Source: a virus
IMG/VR virus record: IMGVR_UViG_3300025594_000004
Coordinates: 1 to 30,788 of that record
Length of the DNA stretch: 30,788 bases
Direction: 5' to 3' (one strand)
In this document: one piece after another, positions 1 through 8,157 of the stretch
Numbering within the stretch: position 1 is the stretch's first letter
Layout of the letters: each line of letters begins with the position of its first letter
Program-made: the position numbers and the translations under genes
Notes under the pieces: model-generated
Seen by the model: the letters and a program-made list of their open reading frames with translations, nothing else
Databases searched by the model: none
Told to the model about the DNA's origin: nothing

Positions 1-96
1 CGCATTCTTCCAGTTTAGCTTGGTCAAGCATCTCCCACAGTTCGTGGTAGATACCGCCTACGCCGACCTCTGTGTAAAGGTCACAGCAAGCACCGT
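1..96. repeat. Terminal direct repeat, left copy
   Basis: These 96 bases are identical to 30693-30788. The exact match and the open reading frame that continues across it show that the contig closes into a circle of 30,692 bp. It may be an assembly overlap of a circular or circularly permuted genome, or a genuine short terminal redundancy; the sequence alone cannot separate these. Confidence 0.95.
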
Positions 97-256
97 AGCG
101 TCCGTCAATCAACAGCACTGGGCTGATGTGATTGTGCGTAGTCAAGGTGTCCTGCTTTGCTAGCATTGAGTCCCGCAGTTCTGCTGGGATCAGAAGATAG
201 TTGTAGCTGAGTTCTTCAGGCGTAGGATTAGTAGCTAGGTATTCTGACGGAGTCAT
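1..256 (-). CDS. Small hypothetical protein after the fibre genes (N-terminal part, crosses the join)
   Basis: Starts with ATG at 256-254, two bases after the stop of the fibre gene upstream (259-261), and runs off the left edge. Through the 96-bp overlap it continues to a TGA at 30628-30630, giving 106 residues in all. It begins MTPSEYLATNPTPEELSYNY and ends in an acidic proline-rich tail (LPPDPEIEEV). It contains a CC pair and a short glycine-rich stretch around GVGGIYHELWEML. There is no signal peptide or membrane segment. I recognise no family. Being last in the fibre cluster it could be a fibre-associated or assembly protein, but that is only an inference from position. Confidence 0.8.
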   Translation of the reverse strand, partial: MTPSEYLATNPTPEELSYNYLLIPAELRDSMLAKQDTLTTHNHISPVLLIDGRYGACCDLYTEVGVGGIYHELWEMLDQAKLEEC

Positions 257-258
257 AA

Positions 259-1038
259 TTAAACTGCTGCGATTTCAGAGATTAGGGTGTCTTGCAGACC
301 TTCCAGTGTAGCGAGGTTAAGTGCTGGGCCTGCGTGGTAGGTTGCTAGGCGTGCTGTTGTTGGAGCAACTCCAGCTCCTACTGCGTATAAAGATAACCCA
401 CCAGTGTTTGGAGTCCCTGATGTTCTAGTAAATGTTTCATCGCCCTGATTGGTTCTTGCGGTAAATTCAGTTGAAGCAGAGCGAGAAAGACCAACAAGGC
501 TTGGAGTAGATGTTATTTTTGACGACGCATTCAGGGGACCAACCGAATAAAAGTTGGTCGTAGTAGGTGCTATAGCAACAGCAATTGGACGAACAAAGTT
601 AGTGCTGTAGGTTCCGCCCAAGAATCCAGATGCTGCACCTGACGATGCGTAAACGGAGAATGAATGATCGTTCTGCGATAAATCCGTTCCAGTCAGTCCC
701 GTTGCTAGATATTTAGTCGAGCCATCACTAAGCAGACCAGTTAATGTATTCAAATCACCCGCAACAAAGTTATTGTTGGTCAGTGCAGGCATTGTGGACT
801 TCAACGGAACAGTTACACCTTGGATGCCAACACCCACAAAGGATGCAGCAGATTCCAGATCATCCCAGTAAGCACCGCCGAGTGCAACTAGACTATCAAT
901 GTAGTTAGCTAGTGGCTGCTTGTAAGCTGTATAGGTTGTATCACCTGCAGTGTCCAAGCGGTCGAAGTAGTCCTGAGCTTCTGTCGAGAAGCCAGCAGTG
1001 GCCCTATGCCGTGCTGCGATAATTGCAGAAAGGTTCAT
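259..1038 (-). CDS. Putative receptor-binding tail protein with lectin-like fold
   Basis: This 259-residue protein follows the long fibre gene directly (TAA then ATG) and precedes the small protein that crosses the contig join. The N-terminal 60 residues are helical and contain an aromatic segment (YIDSLVALGGAYWDDLE). The rest is rich in G, S, T and aromatic residues. It carries the pattern TGLLSDGSTKYLATG, then blocks of VYASS, GLSRSAST and GGLSLYAVG, and ends with a helical ATLEGLQDTLISEI. That alternation matches phage tail-fibre modules with a concanavalin A/LamG-like jelly roll that I know from marine and enteric phages. Host-surface binding is therefore inferred. No enzymatic motif is visible. 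The exact fold needs a structure prediction. Confidence 0.75.
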   Translation of the reverse strand: MNLSAIIAARHRATAGFSTEAQDYFDRLDTAGDTTYTAYKQPLANYIDSLVALGGAYWDDLESAASFVGVGIQGVTVPLKSTMPALTNNNFVAGDLNTLTGLLSDGSTKYLATGLTGTDLSQNDHSFSVYASSGAASGFLGGTYSTNFVRPIAVAIAPTTTNFYSVGPLNASSKITSTPSLVGLSRSASTEFTARTNQGDETFTRTSGTPNTGGLSLYAVGAGVAPTTARLATYHAGPALNLATLEGLQDTLISEIAAV

Positions 1039-2364
1039 TTAAATAATATCCCAAACGTCGGTGGCGACCCACTGCAAGGCAAAGGTGCTGCCTTCTGCGA
1101 GTGCAGCTACCACGCCCAGTGTGTCGTTGACCGTGACCCCAGCATTCGATAGCGTAGGGATACCAGCCGCTGCAACGCGGAAGTAAATTGTGGGTGGTTC
1201 CGTTTCACTTGCCCACGCTACGGTGGCGTTTGTTGGTAGCGTAATGGTGCAGGATGCTGCGTTGGTTAGTCGGATGTATCCACCAATATCAGTCAGTGCC
1301 AAGCTACGTGCTGTGGTAGCCTCAGTGATGACGGCGATTGCGTTGTAGCCATCAAGCTTAGTTCTATCTGCTGTTGTGAAGTTTGCTGCTATATTGGTAT
1401 CAACTTCGCTCTTAGTATAGGTGTCCGCAGCGAGCGGATAGAAAGTAAGCATATCATCTACTTGATCCACGGTGTAGGTGGTCGCCTGATCTGCTTTGCT
1501 TGCAACGGTTGTATTGTTACTAACCTCTGTATCGAAATCAGAAATATCAGCAGAAAGAATCGCTAGTTGTGACTTCCAGTTGGCTGCGCTAAAATTGGCA
1601 ATCAAGCTTGGATCGTTTGCAAATTTGAGCAGATGCGTCTGGTTGTCTACGCTTGCAAAGATTGATCCAGTTGATGGATTGCTAAAAACAACTGTACCAA
1701 TTGGGATTGATAGTGTTGGTTCTACATTTGTGATGCCGCCAGCAACTGTATCACTTAAAAACAATTCATCTCCCACGGTAAATGCGCTGGTGTTAAGATT
1801 GCGCACTATCCCATGCACAGTAGCAAAGCCAACTGCATTATTTAATATGTCAGCTGTTACGATGCCCACCACTCCATTGATGTTTGCATATGTGTTAGCC
1901 TGTGCGAGTTCTATTGTTGGTCTGCTCCCGGATGCTCCTGTTATTCTGCAAACAGATCCATTCAAAATGGTTGATCCTGTAACATTGCGAACCTTAACCA
2001 ATAGCTCCTGGCCAACTTGAATGACTACATCTGTGCCAGTATCAATGTCAAAAGTTAAGTCGTTGGCGTTCCAAGCAAGCTTGTCAATCACGTCAGTTAA
2101 AGCCTGCTCTGCTAACCTTGTGCGCTCAGTTGCGGTCAGAATCTTAGTATCAGTCCCTTCGACCATGTTATCCATCGCAAAGGCATCTGCGGCCACGGTG
2201 GTAGGGTCATAGGTTGAGGCGTTCATATCGCCGCTGCCGGCGATGTTGGTGATCAAGCTGCCATCAAGAGCCGGGTATTTACCATCAGCAGTAGCAACGA
2301 TTGCATTGTACGCAAGGTTGCCTTTTTCGGCCCAGACGTCCTCGATTGGTGTAGTGTTTGGCAT
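1039..2364 (-). CDS. Tail fibre protein
   Basis: This 441-residue protein has low-complexity, Thr/Ala/Asn/Asp-rich sequence typical of trimeric fibres. The region around 115-250 (GQELLVKVRNVTGSTILNGS and onwards, with GVVGIVTADI and GDELFLSDTVAGG) resembles a beta-rich domain repeated in many phage fibres. Two short related segments, TATERTRLAEQA near residue 80 and TTADRTKLDGYNA near 330, look like the helical shaft elements that precede fibre domains. The C-terminus (about 345-441) is beta-rich and ends in WVATDVWDII. It lies between the distal tail gene and the lectin-like gene, and so is likely the main fibre or its adaptor. ATG at 2364 follows an A/T-rich leader with no Shine-Dalgarno sequence. 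Confidence 0.8.
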   Translation of the reverse strand: MPNTTPIEDVWAEKGNLAYNAIVATADGKYPALDGSLITNIAGSGDMNASTYDPTTVAADAFAMDNMVEGTDTKILTATERTRLAEQALTDVIDKLAWNANDLTFDIDTGTDVVIQVGQELLVKVRNVTGSTILNGSVCRITGASGSRPTIELAQANTYANINGVVGIVTADILNNAVGFATVHGIVRNLNTSAFTVGDELFLSDTVAGGITNVEPTLSIPIGTVVFSNPSTGSIFASVDNQTHLLKFANDPSLIANFSAANWKSQLAILSADISDFDTEVSNNTTVASKADQATTYTVDQVDDMLTFYPLAADTYTKSEVDTNIAANFTTADRTKLDGYNAIAVITEATTARSLALTDIGGYIRLTNAASCTITLPTNATVAWASETEPPTIYFRVAAAGIPTLSNAGVTVNDTLGVVAALAEGSTFALQWVATDVWDII

Positions 2365-2424
2365 AGTTAAAAAGGTTGAAATATATAAACAGGAAAAGTT
2401 GTAAGCGCTTTACTTTTGCGATGG

Positions 2425-2430
2425 TGTCAA
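2425..2430 (-). promoter_or_regulatory. TTGACA element, possible promoter before the fibre genes
   Basis: On the minus strand TTGACACC overlaps the TGA stop of the upstream gene and lies about 60 bp before the fibre ATG at 2364. The same octamer occurs before the tail tube and scaffold genes. A convincing TATAAT at 16-18 bp is missing; the nearest similar element is CTTACAA at about 19 bp. It is called on recurrence and position only. Confidence 0.3.
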
Positions 2431-3002
2431 ATAATGCCTGCGCGTTTAAGGTCGCGCTTGAGGGTTTTGACCTGCGCGGCCAGCTCGGCTAGGGTCACAG
2501 TGGCTTGATTAAAGTTTGTTCGTTCGGGGGTAAAGCCATCCTCAACGTCTTCGTAGTGGCCGCGATGCTTTTCGCGCAGGTCGTAGAGGATGCCGTCAGT
2601 GCCGTTATAGCGAAAGATCACGCCCGGGGTGCTGTAAGCGAAGTGCGCAGCCTTTGCAAGCCCGCCTCTAGCGGGGTCTACTGTTTGAGTGCCATAGGCG
2701 GCCGAAAGCAGCTCACCAGCACCGCCGCGATATTTGTTAAGCCCTTCGGTCCCGATGTTATAGAAGAGCTGATCGGGTGCGGCGCCGGTGGTGGCAACCC
2801 CTGCCCCATTGAGTAGCACGCTCTTGCCCTTGCGAAAATGCTGCCGCTTAAAAAAGTTATAGGAATCCAGCCCGCGGCCGCGATCACCGTAATAATCTGA
2901 ATCCCGGCCGAACAGGTTGGTCTGCTTATAAGCATCGAGCGGCGCCGGAATGGGCGCACTGTAATCTCTGGAGGGATCGCCCCCGCTGCGTTCGTTTTTC
3001 AT
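2427..3002 (-). CDS. Hypothetical minor tail protein
   Basis: This 191-residue protein is rich in glycine, arginine and tyrosine. Its first third (DSDYYGDRGRGLDSYNFFKR) is strongly charged and aromatic. A central Gly/Ala stretch follows, and a C-terminal helix of about 30 residues (LAELAAQVKTLKRDLKRAG) has coiled-coil character and could drive trimerisation. The gene sits between a distal tail gene and the fibre. A small baseplate or fibre-connecting role is inferred from that position. I do not recognise a family. Base composition looks noticeably GC-richer than the fibre gene that follows. Translation starts at ATG 3002, five bases after the preceding stop. Confidence 0.7.
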   Translation of the reverse strand: MKNERSGGDPSRDYSAPIPAPLDAYKQTNLFGRDSDYYGDRGRGLDSYNFFKRQHFRKGKSVLLNGAGVATTGAAPDQLFYNIGTEGLNKYRGGAGELLSAAYGTQTVDPARGGLAKAAHFAYSTPGVIFRYNGTDGILYDLREKHRGHYEDVEDGFTPERTNFNQATVTLAELAAQVKTLKRDLKRAGII

Positions 3003-3007
3003 AAAAG

Positions 3008-4201
3008 TTAGCTGTTGTCGTACAGATCGGCGACGCTTACATTAGTCAGGCGCACTTGATAAATTCCAGGATATATCAGGTCGGGCTTAGTAACGCCGAT
3101 GGTGATCTCGGCAGTGTTAGCGGCGACCGCTTCTAGTAACGCAAAGTCGTGATCGACCAATGCAGGCTCGGGTATATCGGCCGGGGTGGTGATGCCCGGC
3201 GTGACGCCAGGGATGTAAAACTTGAAAATGAAGCGCGAGCGTACTTGCTTGGCGCGGGTGTACCAGTAGAGCAGGCGATAAAATTTGTCTACGTCATAGG
3301 ATATGGCTAAAGATGCAGTCGTCCTTGCTACGTTAAAATTATTGGCATCCACCACAGTGACTATCGATTGATAAGAACCTAATGTATTAACACATGTAAG
3401 GTCGTTACTATTAAAGGTGTGATTTTCTAAATTTACATTCATTGTGCCGCGGTATAAATCTATTGTCTCGTCAGAATATGCCTGACCAGCACCTTGGCCC
3501 GTTACTGTAACGATGTGTACTTGCGGGTCGCCGCTGACACCAGTAAACACAATGTCACCGGCGACGGCAGGGTTTTCGGTGGCGGTCACGTAAGTGCGTT
3601 CAATCTCTATTCCGTATTCGCGCTGAGTTACTTGGGTTACATTTGGATCGACCGCTTGTAGGGCGGTGAGGAGTGTGCTAGCTGACGCAGTCGTAGAAAG
3701 CGCCGCAGTGGTTCCGCCGCCATCTGGGTCTGTATAGGTAAATGTGCCGTCTAATAGGTCTTGCACTACCGTGTTGGCGTCGGCCGACTGTTGTATGATA
3801 TTTAGGCGCCGATAGCTTTCAACATAATTAAACGTGATACCTGGATAGGTTAGGCCGCGAAAGTCAGGCAGCGGAAAGCTCAGCCCATCATACACGGTAA
3901 TGTCGGCCCACTGTGGCGCCCATAGCCGCGAATAGCGGGCTTGACCGACCGCGGCGAGTCCTTGGTCGAGTGGCGATTCGTCCATCAGATACAGGCTGTC
4001 GCCCGTGTCGGAGTTGCCACCGTCGTCGGCAGTCGCGGCTGTGCCGAGCGGGATCACCGCTTTGGACGCGATGTTTTGCGTGATGAAGCGCTCAATCATG
4101 TAGTTGGATTGATTGCCAATGTTTAAAAAAGGCATGTGTCGCACATCGGCGCCGGTGGGTGTGGCGGCGGTAAAGTCGCCGTCTGAGTGGTGAGTAGCCA
4201 T
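3008..4201 (-). CDS. Hypothetical distal tail protein
   Basis: This 397-residue protein is encoded directly after the tape measure gene, where siphoviruses keep distal tail and baseplate genes. The sequence is beta-rich, with Thr/Ala/Asp-rich loops and few lysines. Around 210-330 it shows repeated strands (DPQVHIVTVTGQG, DANNFNVARTTAS) and then an aromatic, basic patch (YRLLYWYTRAKQVRSRFIFKFYI). The last 60 residues look like another beta domain (TKPDLIYPGIYQVRLTNVSV). I see no match to canonical Dit (gpM/gpL-like) or Tal sequences, so the name rests on position and composition. It may be a fibre-like or hub protein. The ATG at 4201 lies just after the tape measure stop. Confidence 0.7.
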   Translation of the reverse strand: MATHHSDGDFTAATPTGADVRHMPFLNIGNQSNYMIERFITQNIASKAVIPLGTAATADDGGNSDTGDSLYLMDESPLDQGLAAVGQARYSRLWAPQWADITVYDGLSFPLPDFRGLTYPGITFNYVESYRRLNIIQQSADANTVVQDLLDGTFTYTDPDGGGTTAALSTTASASTLLTALQAVDPNVTQVTQREYGIEIERTYVTATENPAVAGDIVFTGVSGDPQVHIVTVTGQGAGQAYSDETIDLYRGTMNVNLENHTFNSNDLTCVNTLGSYQSIVTVVDANNFNVARTTASLAISYDVDKFYRLLYWYTRAKQVRSRFIFKFYIPGVTPGITTPADIPEPALVDHDFALLEAVAANTAEITIGVTKPDLIYPGIYQVRLTNVSVADLYDNS

Positions 4202-4204
4202 GAT

Positions 4205-6067
4205 TTAATAGAGAGGGTAACGGGCGGTCTGGATTGAGAGTGAGTCGTCGATCGATTCGAGCAGGCGCGTCTGCCGCTGGCTATCGGTCTGCTGCGTGGT
4301 AACACGGTCGAGCTGCTGCTGTTGCGCCGGGCTAAAGAGTAGATCGCGAGCCGCACCAGAGGCATTTTGGTATTGGCGGCGCAGGTCTAGCTCTTGCTCG
4401 ACATTATAGACGATCGCCTGCATCATTCCGCTCGTTGCTATGCCGCGGATGCCTAGACGATTTTCTTGCCTGTTTTCAAACATTTGCTTGTTTGTATCAC
4501 GCAATAGATAGGTCAATTCTTTCTTAGACATTCCAGAATAGTCAATGTCTGCGGCGCCACTTTGCAGCATTGCGGTGCTTCGATATACTTGCTCGGTTTC
4601 TTTTGCCACAGCCAATAATCCATTTGCTAGTGCAACAGCTCTTTCTCGGCTTACGTTGGTTTCATTCATAATGCGACCAATTAAGCTTTCAAGTTTAATT
4701 TGCTCTTCTATCTTATCAACTAGCTTGCCATCTTCTCTGACCTGTGCCTCGATCAATTCCAAGTTTAACGCTTTTAATCTGTTGGCGCTCGATCCCGCTT
4801 CGGCCGCTTCTTCGGCAGCTTTGGCTCGTGCTTTGGCTAATTCTTCAGTCGCTTTTAGATCATCAGCTGCTGCATCTTCTGCGGCTTTGTATGCGGCTTC
4901 TGCTTCAGCAGCCTCTTCTTTGGCCAATTGCACTAAAAGGTTATCAACCTGCACACGGCTTTTTTCAAGTTCAAGCATGCCTTCGGACCATTCCTTTGAT
5001 CCTTGTTGAGCCGGTGCAACTTTCGTATTGTAAATTTCAACTTCGCGCTCAAGTAAAGTGTTGATCTGCTCTTGAGTACTCATTGAAGCTAGTGCGCTTT
5101 TACGCTGAGACTCAGTTATAGCGGCATATGTTTCCGTTATGCCAGTAAGTCGCTCTGCCTGATCTGCCAGGTCTTCCATTTTTGTTACGACCTTATCAGT
5201 TTCAGTTGCGACTGATTGAGTTAGTGTGACAGTCTGCTGAGCTTGATCGTTGATTTTTTTATAAGCCTCAATGAACAGCAACTTGTCAAATATTCTTTCA
5301 AGTGTACTCAGCACTGATGTATTCTCCTCAAGCCAATTAGTAGCATTGCCAAGAGTCTCGCCAATAAAAGTTCCTAAAGATAGAAAAGCTCCAAGAGTCA
5401 CTGACACTAAACCCTTCAAGCTAGTCTTTACAGTAGTAATTTGATCGTCGAATATTTCAAATTGATTGACAGTTTCTTTAGATATTACTGCGCCAGCCTT
5501 ACGTGCAGCCAAGCGAAACTCGTCAAGCCCGGCTCTACCATCTCGCAAAGTATTAACAAGTGCAGCGCCTTCTGAGTCAAATGCCTTAAAGGCAATGCGT
5601 AGCTGCTCTGCGGGGTTTTCAGTATTCTTAATCACTTCAGCCAGATCGCCCAAAACTTGAACATTAGATCGGGTCGTTCCGTCATTATTTTTAAGCTGGA
5701 TGTTGTATTGTTCAAGCACGCCTTTAAGCTCACCGCCACCCTGGGCTGCTTCAGCTAGGCGGCGAGTGAAGCGTTGCAGGCCCATGTCAAGCGCTGTCTG
5801 GGCAACGCCGGTAAGCTCGGCGGCAAAGCGCATCTCTTGCAATAGTTCGACGCCGACCCCGAGCTTGCGCGCGGTCTTGCCAGTGTTACTGATTTCGGCA
5901 GTGAGCCGTTGGATACCAGCAATTAAGAAGCCAACAGAGAAAGCTGGCCCAATGCTTTTAAGCAACGACTTAAATTCCATCGTGCGCGAGCTGGCGCCTT
6001 TAATAGCTGAGTTGAATTTGGAGGTGTCGCCCCCCATCTTCCAGATTAGTGCAGGTCCAAGACTCAT
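4205..6067 (-). CDS. Tail tape measure protein
   Basis: At 620 residues this is the second-longest tail-module-type product and is largely helical. It starts MSLGPALIWKMGGDTSKFN, the usual opening of tape measure proteins (an MGGDTSKFNSAIKGA-type motif). A helical region follows with a TGVAQTALDMGLQRFTRR segment typical of the family. A hydrophobic stretch near 220-245 (VSVTLGAFLSLGTFIGETLG) could insert in the host membrane. A long Ala/Glu/Lys coiled coil spans about 370-480. The length predicts a rather short siphovirus tail of roughly 90 nm at about 1.5 angstroms per residue. The gene overlaps the upstream chaperone gene by four bases (ATGA). The middle of the gene is visibly more AT-rich than either end, consistent with a mosaic origin. 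Confidence 0.9.
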   Translation of the reverse strand: MSLGPALIWKMGGDTSKFNSAIKGASSRTMEFKSLLKSIGPAFSVGFLIAGIQRLTAEISNTGKTARKLGVGVELLQEMRFAAELTGVAQTALDMGLQRFTRRLAEAAQGGGELKGVLEQYNIQLKNNDGTTRSNVQVLGDLAEVIKNTENPAEQLRIAFKAFDSEGAALVNTLRDGRAGLDEFRLAARKAGAVISKETVNQFEIFDDQITTVKTSLKGLVSVTLGAFLSLGTFIGETLGNATNWLEENTSVLSTLERIFDKLLFIEAYKKINDQAQQTVTLTQSVATETDKVVTKMEDLADQAERLTGITETYAAITESQRKSALASMSTQEQINTLLEREVEIYNTKVAPAQQGSKEWSEGMLELEKSRVQVDNLLVQLAKEEAAEAEAAYKAAEDAAADDLKATEELAKARAKAAEEAAEAGSSANRLKALNLELIEAQVREDGKLVDKIEEQIKLESLIGRIMNETNVSRERAVALANGLLAVAKETEQVYRSTAMLQSGAADIDYSGMSKKELTYLLRDTNKQMFENRQENRLGIRGIATSGMMQAIVYNVEQELDLRRQYQNASGAARDLLFSPAQQQQLDRVTTQQTDSQRQTRLLESIDDSLSIQTARYPLY

Positions 6068-6714
6068 GGTGTGGCGGTTGCCTCAGTTGATTGTTTAGCG
6101 GCGGCACGTTTAGCTCGCAGACGATCTCCATTCTTGCGATCTTCTACGGCATTGAAAGCGGGCTGGCCCTCGGCGGCATTACCTTGGCCGCTGAATGTGT
6201 TAAGTAGTTGATAACTCTGAGCAATTGGCATCTCTAATATATCGCGACGACTCCAGCTGTAAAGCTTGGCAAAGCAGCTAATGATGCCGCCCAGTAGATG
6301 TGAAGCTGGAAAGCTTGAATCAGCTGGTGCGTTGTTGCTGCTGCTTGCTCCTGATTCAAGAAAGGCATCAATGATATACAGCCGAAGTGATGCCTGTAAT
6401 TGTTTTCGGTTAATCAATGCGCACAAATAGTTGCGCAGTTTATAAATTCTCCAAGCTATCCGCGAATGGCTAAAGCTAGGGCTAAGCACCCACAGTGTAC
6501 GCAATAAGGCGTCACGATCAATTACGCCGGGGTCTGGTAATAAAACAGCGTGCTGCTCGCCGCATAGCTGGTGATAGCGAATCCAAGTCAGCGGCATTAC
6601 AGGCGGCCCAACTGACGGACCAAACCAGCCTGGCTTAATCCATAGCGGCCGTGCGCACTCAATGAAAGCTTCGTCACGGTGGCGCTCTATGTTGGCGATC
6701 TCGGCTTCGGTCAT
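6064..6714 (-). CDS. Putative tail assembly chaperone
   Basis: This 216-residue protein is encoded between the tail tube gene and the tape measure gene, the position of gpG/gpGT-type chaperones. It has a tryptophan- and proline-rich N-terminus (ARPLWIKPGWFGPSVGPPVM) and a helical body. A segment near 165-180 (SWSRRDILEMPIAQSYQLL) resembles the W-x-x-x-EILEMPL pattern common in tail chaperones. The C-terminus is charged and disordered. Its stop overlaps the tape measure ATG. I found no second overlapping reading frame that would make the usual frameshifted longer form, so this phage may use a single product. The function is mainly inferred from position. Confidence 0.7.
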   Translation of the reverse strand: MTEAEIANIERHRDEAFIECARPLWIKPGWFGPSVGPPVMPLTWIRYHQLCGEQHAVLLPDPGVIDRDALLRTLWVLSPSFSHSRIAWRIYKLRNYLCALINRKQLQASLRLYIIDAFLESGASSSNNAPADSSFPASHLLGGIISCFAKLYSWSRRDILEMPIAQSYQLLNTFSGQGNAAEGQPAFNAVEDRKNGDRLRAKRAAAKQSTEATATP

Positions 6715-6730
6715 GCTGATAGGTTGGATA

Positions 6731-6762
6731 TAAAAGAAGCCCGCCCATTTCGAGCGGGCTTC
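6731..6762 (-). terminator. Intrinsic terminator after the tail tube gene
   Basis: On the minus strand the arms GAAGCCCGC and GCGGGCTTC (9 bp, perfect) enclose a 9-base loop and are followed by TTTTAT. The hairpin lies between the tail tube gene (ends 6827) and the chaperone gene (starts 6714). It would allow high tail tube mRNA with partial read-through to the less abundant tail proteins. Confidence 0.85.
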
Positions 6763-6826
6763 CCCTTGTGTATTAGAATAGACCTCTTAGGTCATAAAAG
6801 AAGAGCAAGAGTAATTGATTAAGCGA

Positions 6827-7450
6827 TTACACTGTGACGGTAAAAGGAATGTAGCGAACGCCTTTGATAGTGTTCCCATCTGAGTTGGTTGAACTTGCAA
6901 ATATCTTTGCAGTAGTTGTTTCAACCGTGTCTGGTGTGCCACTGATTACTCCAGTGCTTGAGTCAATTGAAGTACCACTTGGCAGGCTGCTTGCTGACCA
7001 TGTATAAGTCAGACCAGATTCAGGACCAACAGCGGCACTATTGATTGATGTCATTGCAGAGTTTTGAGTTAAGGCAACAGCAGCAATAGGCTCAGTAATC
7101 AAAGGGTTTGAAAGTAGGCGAAGTCCGGCCGATAGTTTCCATTCGCCGTTTTGCTCTTTAGCTAAGCCGCGCGATGTAAGCGCATAGCCAAGGCTTCCAA
7201 TTGAAAAGGTGTTATTAATCTCTGGCAGCGGTTGCTCGGAGTCAGCCAATTGAAGATCAAGTGTGCCATTAGTAAATCCAGGCTTGACCTCAAATCCTTT
7301 TGGCAGTCCGTCAGCGTGATTACGTTGGACGTCCGATGTAGTGTCTTGCGTCCATGTGAAGTTGTTTGCAGTGTATATCTCACTCGATTCAAGAATGGTG
7401 ATATCTACGCTACCGGTAGGCAATGTGCCGTCAGATTTGAATGTGGTCAT
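6827..7450 (-). CDS. Major tail tube protein with C-terminal Ig-like domain
   Basis: This 207-residue protein has an N-terminal domain (1-115) of tail-tube type; the GFEVKPGFTNGTLDLQLAD segment and beta-rich pattern fit. A C-terminal module (about 120-207) follows, with LTYTWSASSLPSGTSIDSST then GVISGTP. That is the signature of the He_PIG/bacterial Ig-like family, in which a tyrosine- and leucine-rich strand is followed by PxGxxxDxxTGxIxGTP. Lambda gpV also ends in an Ig-like domain that decorates the tail surface. The role as tube subunit is supported by the gene's place between the tail terminator and the chaperone/tape measure, and by its own terminator. A TTGACA element lies about 42 bp before the ATG. 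Confidence 0.85.
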   Translation of the reverse strand: MTTFKSDGTLPTGSVDITILESSEIYTANNFTWTQDTTSDVQRNHADGLPKGFEVKPGFTNGTLDLQLADSEQPLPEINNTFSIGSLGYALTSRGLAKEQNGEWKLSAGLRLLSNPLITEPIAAVALTQNSAMTSINSAAVGPESGLTYTWSASSLPSGTSIDSSTGVISGTPDTVETTTAKIFASSTNSDGNTIKGVRYIPFTVTV

Positions 7451-7491
7451 TGGATTATATATTTACAGTGTAAGGTTTGAATCTTGAGAGG

Positions 7492-7497
7492 TGTCAA
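7492..7497 (-). promoter_or_regulatory. TTGACA element, possible promoter of the tail tube gene
   Basis: TTGACACC on the minus strand lies in the 98-bp gap before the tail tube gene. CTTACACTGTAAAT begins 17 bp downstream of TTGACA. A good TATAAT exists (7454-7459) but is too distant (32 bp) for a standard spacer. An abundant protein with its own terminator would be expected to have its own promoter. Confidence 0.35.
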
Positions 7498-7548
7498 CTT
7501 GCGGCGATGCATCTTGTCGCATGTTTTATTCATTTGAAGTGCGCGGCT

Positions 7549-8127
7549 TTATTCAGTAGTCACCCAGCTGCCGTTGGAAATGACATATGTGCCATTACTG
7601 GTGACAACGCGGGGCCAGATATCAGCTGGTATGTGGTAATCAACTGACCAACTCAGCACCATATAGTCTCGATGATACTCGGCTTCATGAGCGCCAATTG
7701 TGGGAGCTGGAAGCATGTATGTTATCTTAGGGCTTATGAGTTCGTCATTTAGTGGCAGATGATCGCTTGGCGCAGTCTTGGCATGCCTTAAAGCGTATCG
7801 TATTTGGCCAACTATTAAGGTCAGAGGATCTTGCGATATGGTGTCAGTCGGCTCTAATTCTGCGACTGTTTCTAAGTCTTCACGCTCGCGTGAAACTTCG
7901 ATCTGTAGATTGCCACCAACAAAGGCGTCATACAATTTGACTCCATCATGCGCGGTGGTGACGTGGCCGTTCGCGCTGCCACTTGTAAAACGTACCACAA
8001 TGCTGATATCTTGCAGTTGCGTGCTTTCACGTTGCAAGATTGCGTCAAGACCAATCAGGGTGCGGACCGCATCGCATATTGGATCTTCAAAGTTGAATAG
8101 CTCGTATTTATTGGCAGGCGCTGGCAT
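7549..8127 (-). CDS. Putative tail terminator protein
   Basis: This protein of about 192 residues is encoded upstream of the tail tube gene, the usual place of gpU-like tail terminators. It opens with a helical DPICDAVRTLIGLDAILQ segment. Strands with charged residues follow (SREREDLETVAELEP), and the end is aromatic and beta-rich (MVLSWSVDYHIPADIWPRVV). That alpha/beta mixture fits the family, but I see no diagnostic motif. ATG at 8127 is preferred; a GTG two codons upstream (8133) is possible. There is no Shine-Dalgarno sequence at either. It could instead be another head-tail joining protein. Confidence 0.65.
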   Translation of the reverse strand: MPAPANKYELFNFEDPICDAVRTLIGLDAILQRESTQLQDISIVVRFTSGSANGHVTTAHDGVKLYDAFVGGNLQIEVSREREDLETVAELEPTDTISQDPLTLIVGQIRYALRHAKTAPSDHLPLNDELISPKITYMLPAPTIGAHEAEYHRDYMVLSWSVDYHIPADIWPRVVTSNGTYVISNGSWVTTE

Positions 8128-8157
8128 GTACACTTGGCGATGTCAAAATGATGCGCG

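Noticed and set aside
1496-2020. Plus-strand open frame of 174 codons opposite the fibre gene
   Set aside because: Fully antisense to a convincing fibre gene, with composition that mirrors it and no recognisable domain. All other support points to minus-strand genes.
4545-5064. Plus-strand Ala/Ser/Leu-rich frames opposite the tape measure gene
   Set aside because: They are the shadow of the Ala/Glu-rich coiled coil and have no start context or family signature.
6064-6714. Programmed frameshift in the tail chaperone gene (gpG/gpGT style)
   Set aside because: The gene is one continuous frame that overlaps the tape measure start directly. No second frame and no obvious slippery heptamer with an extension were seen.
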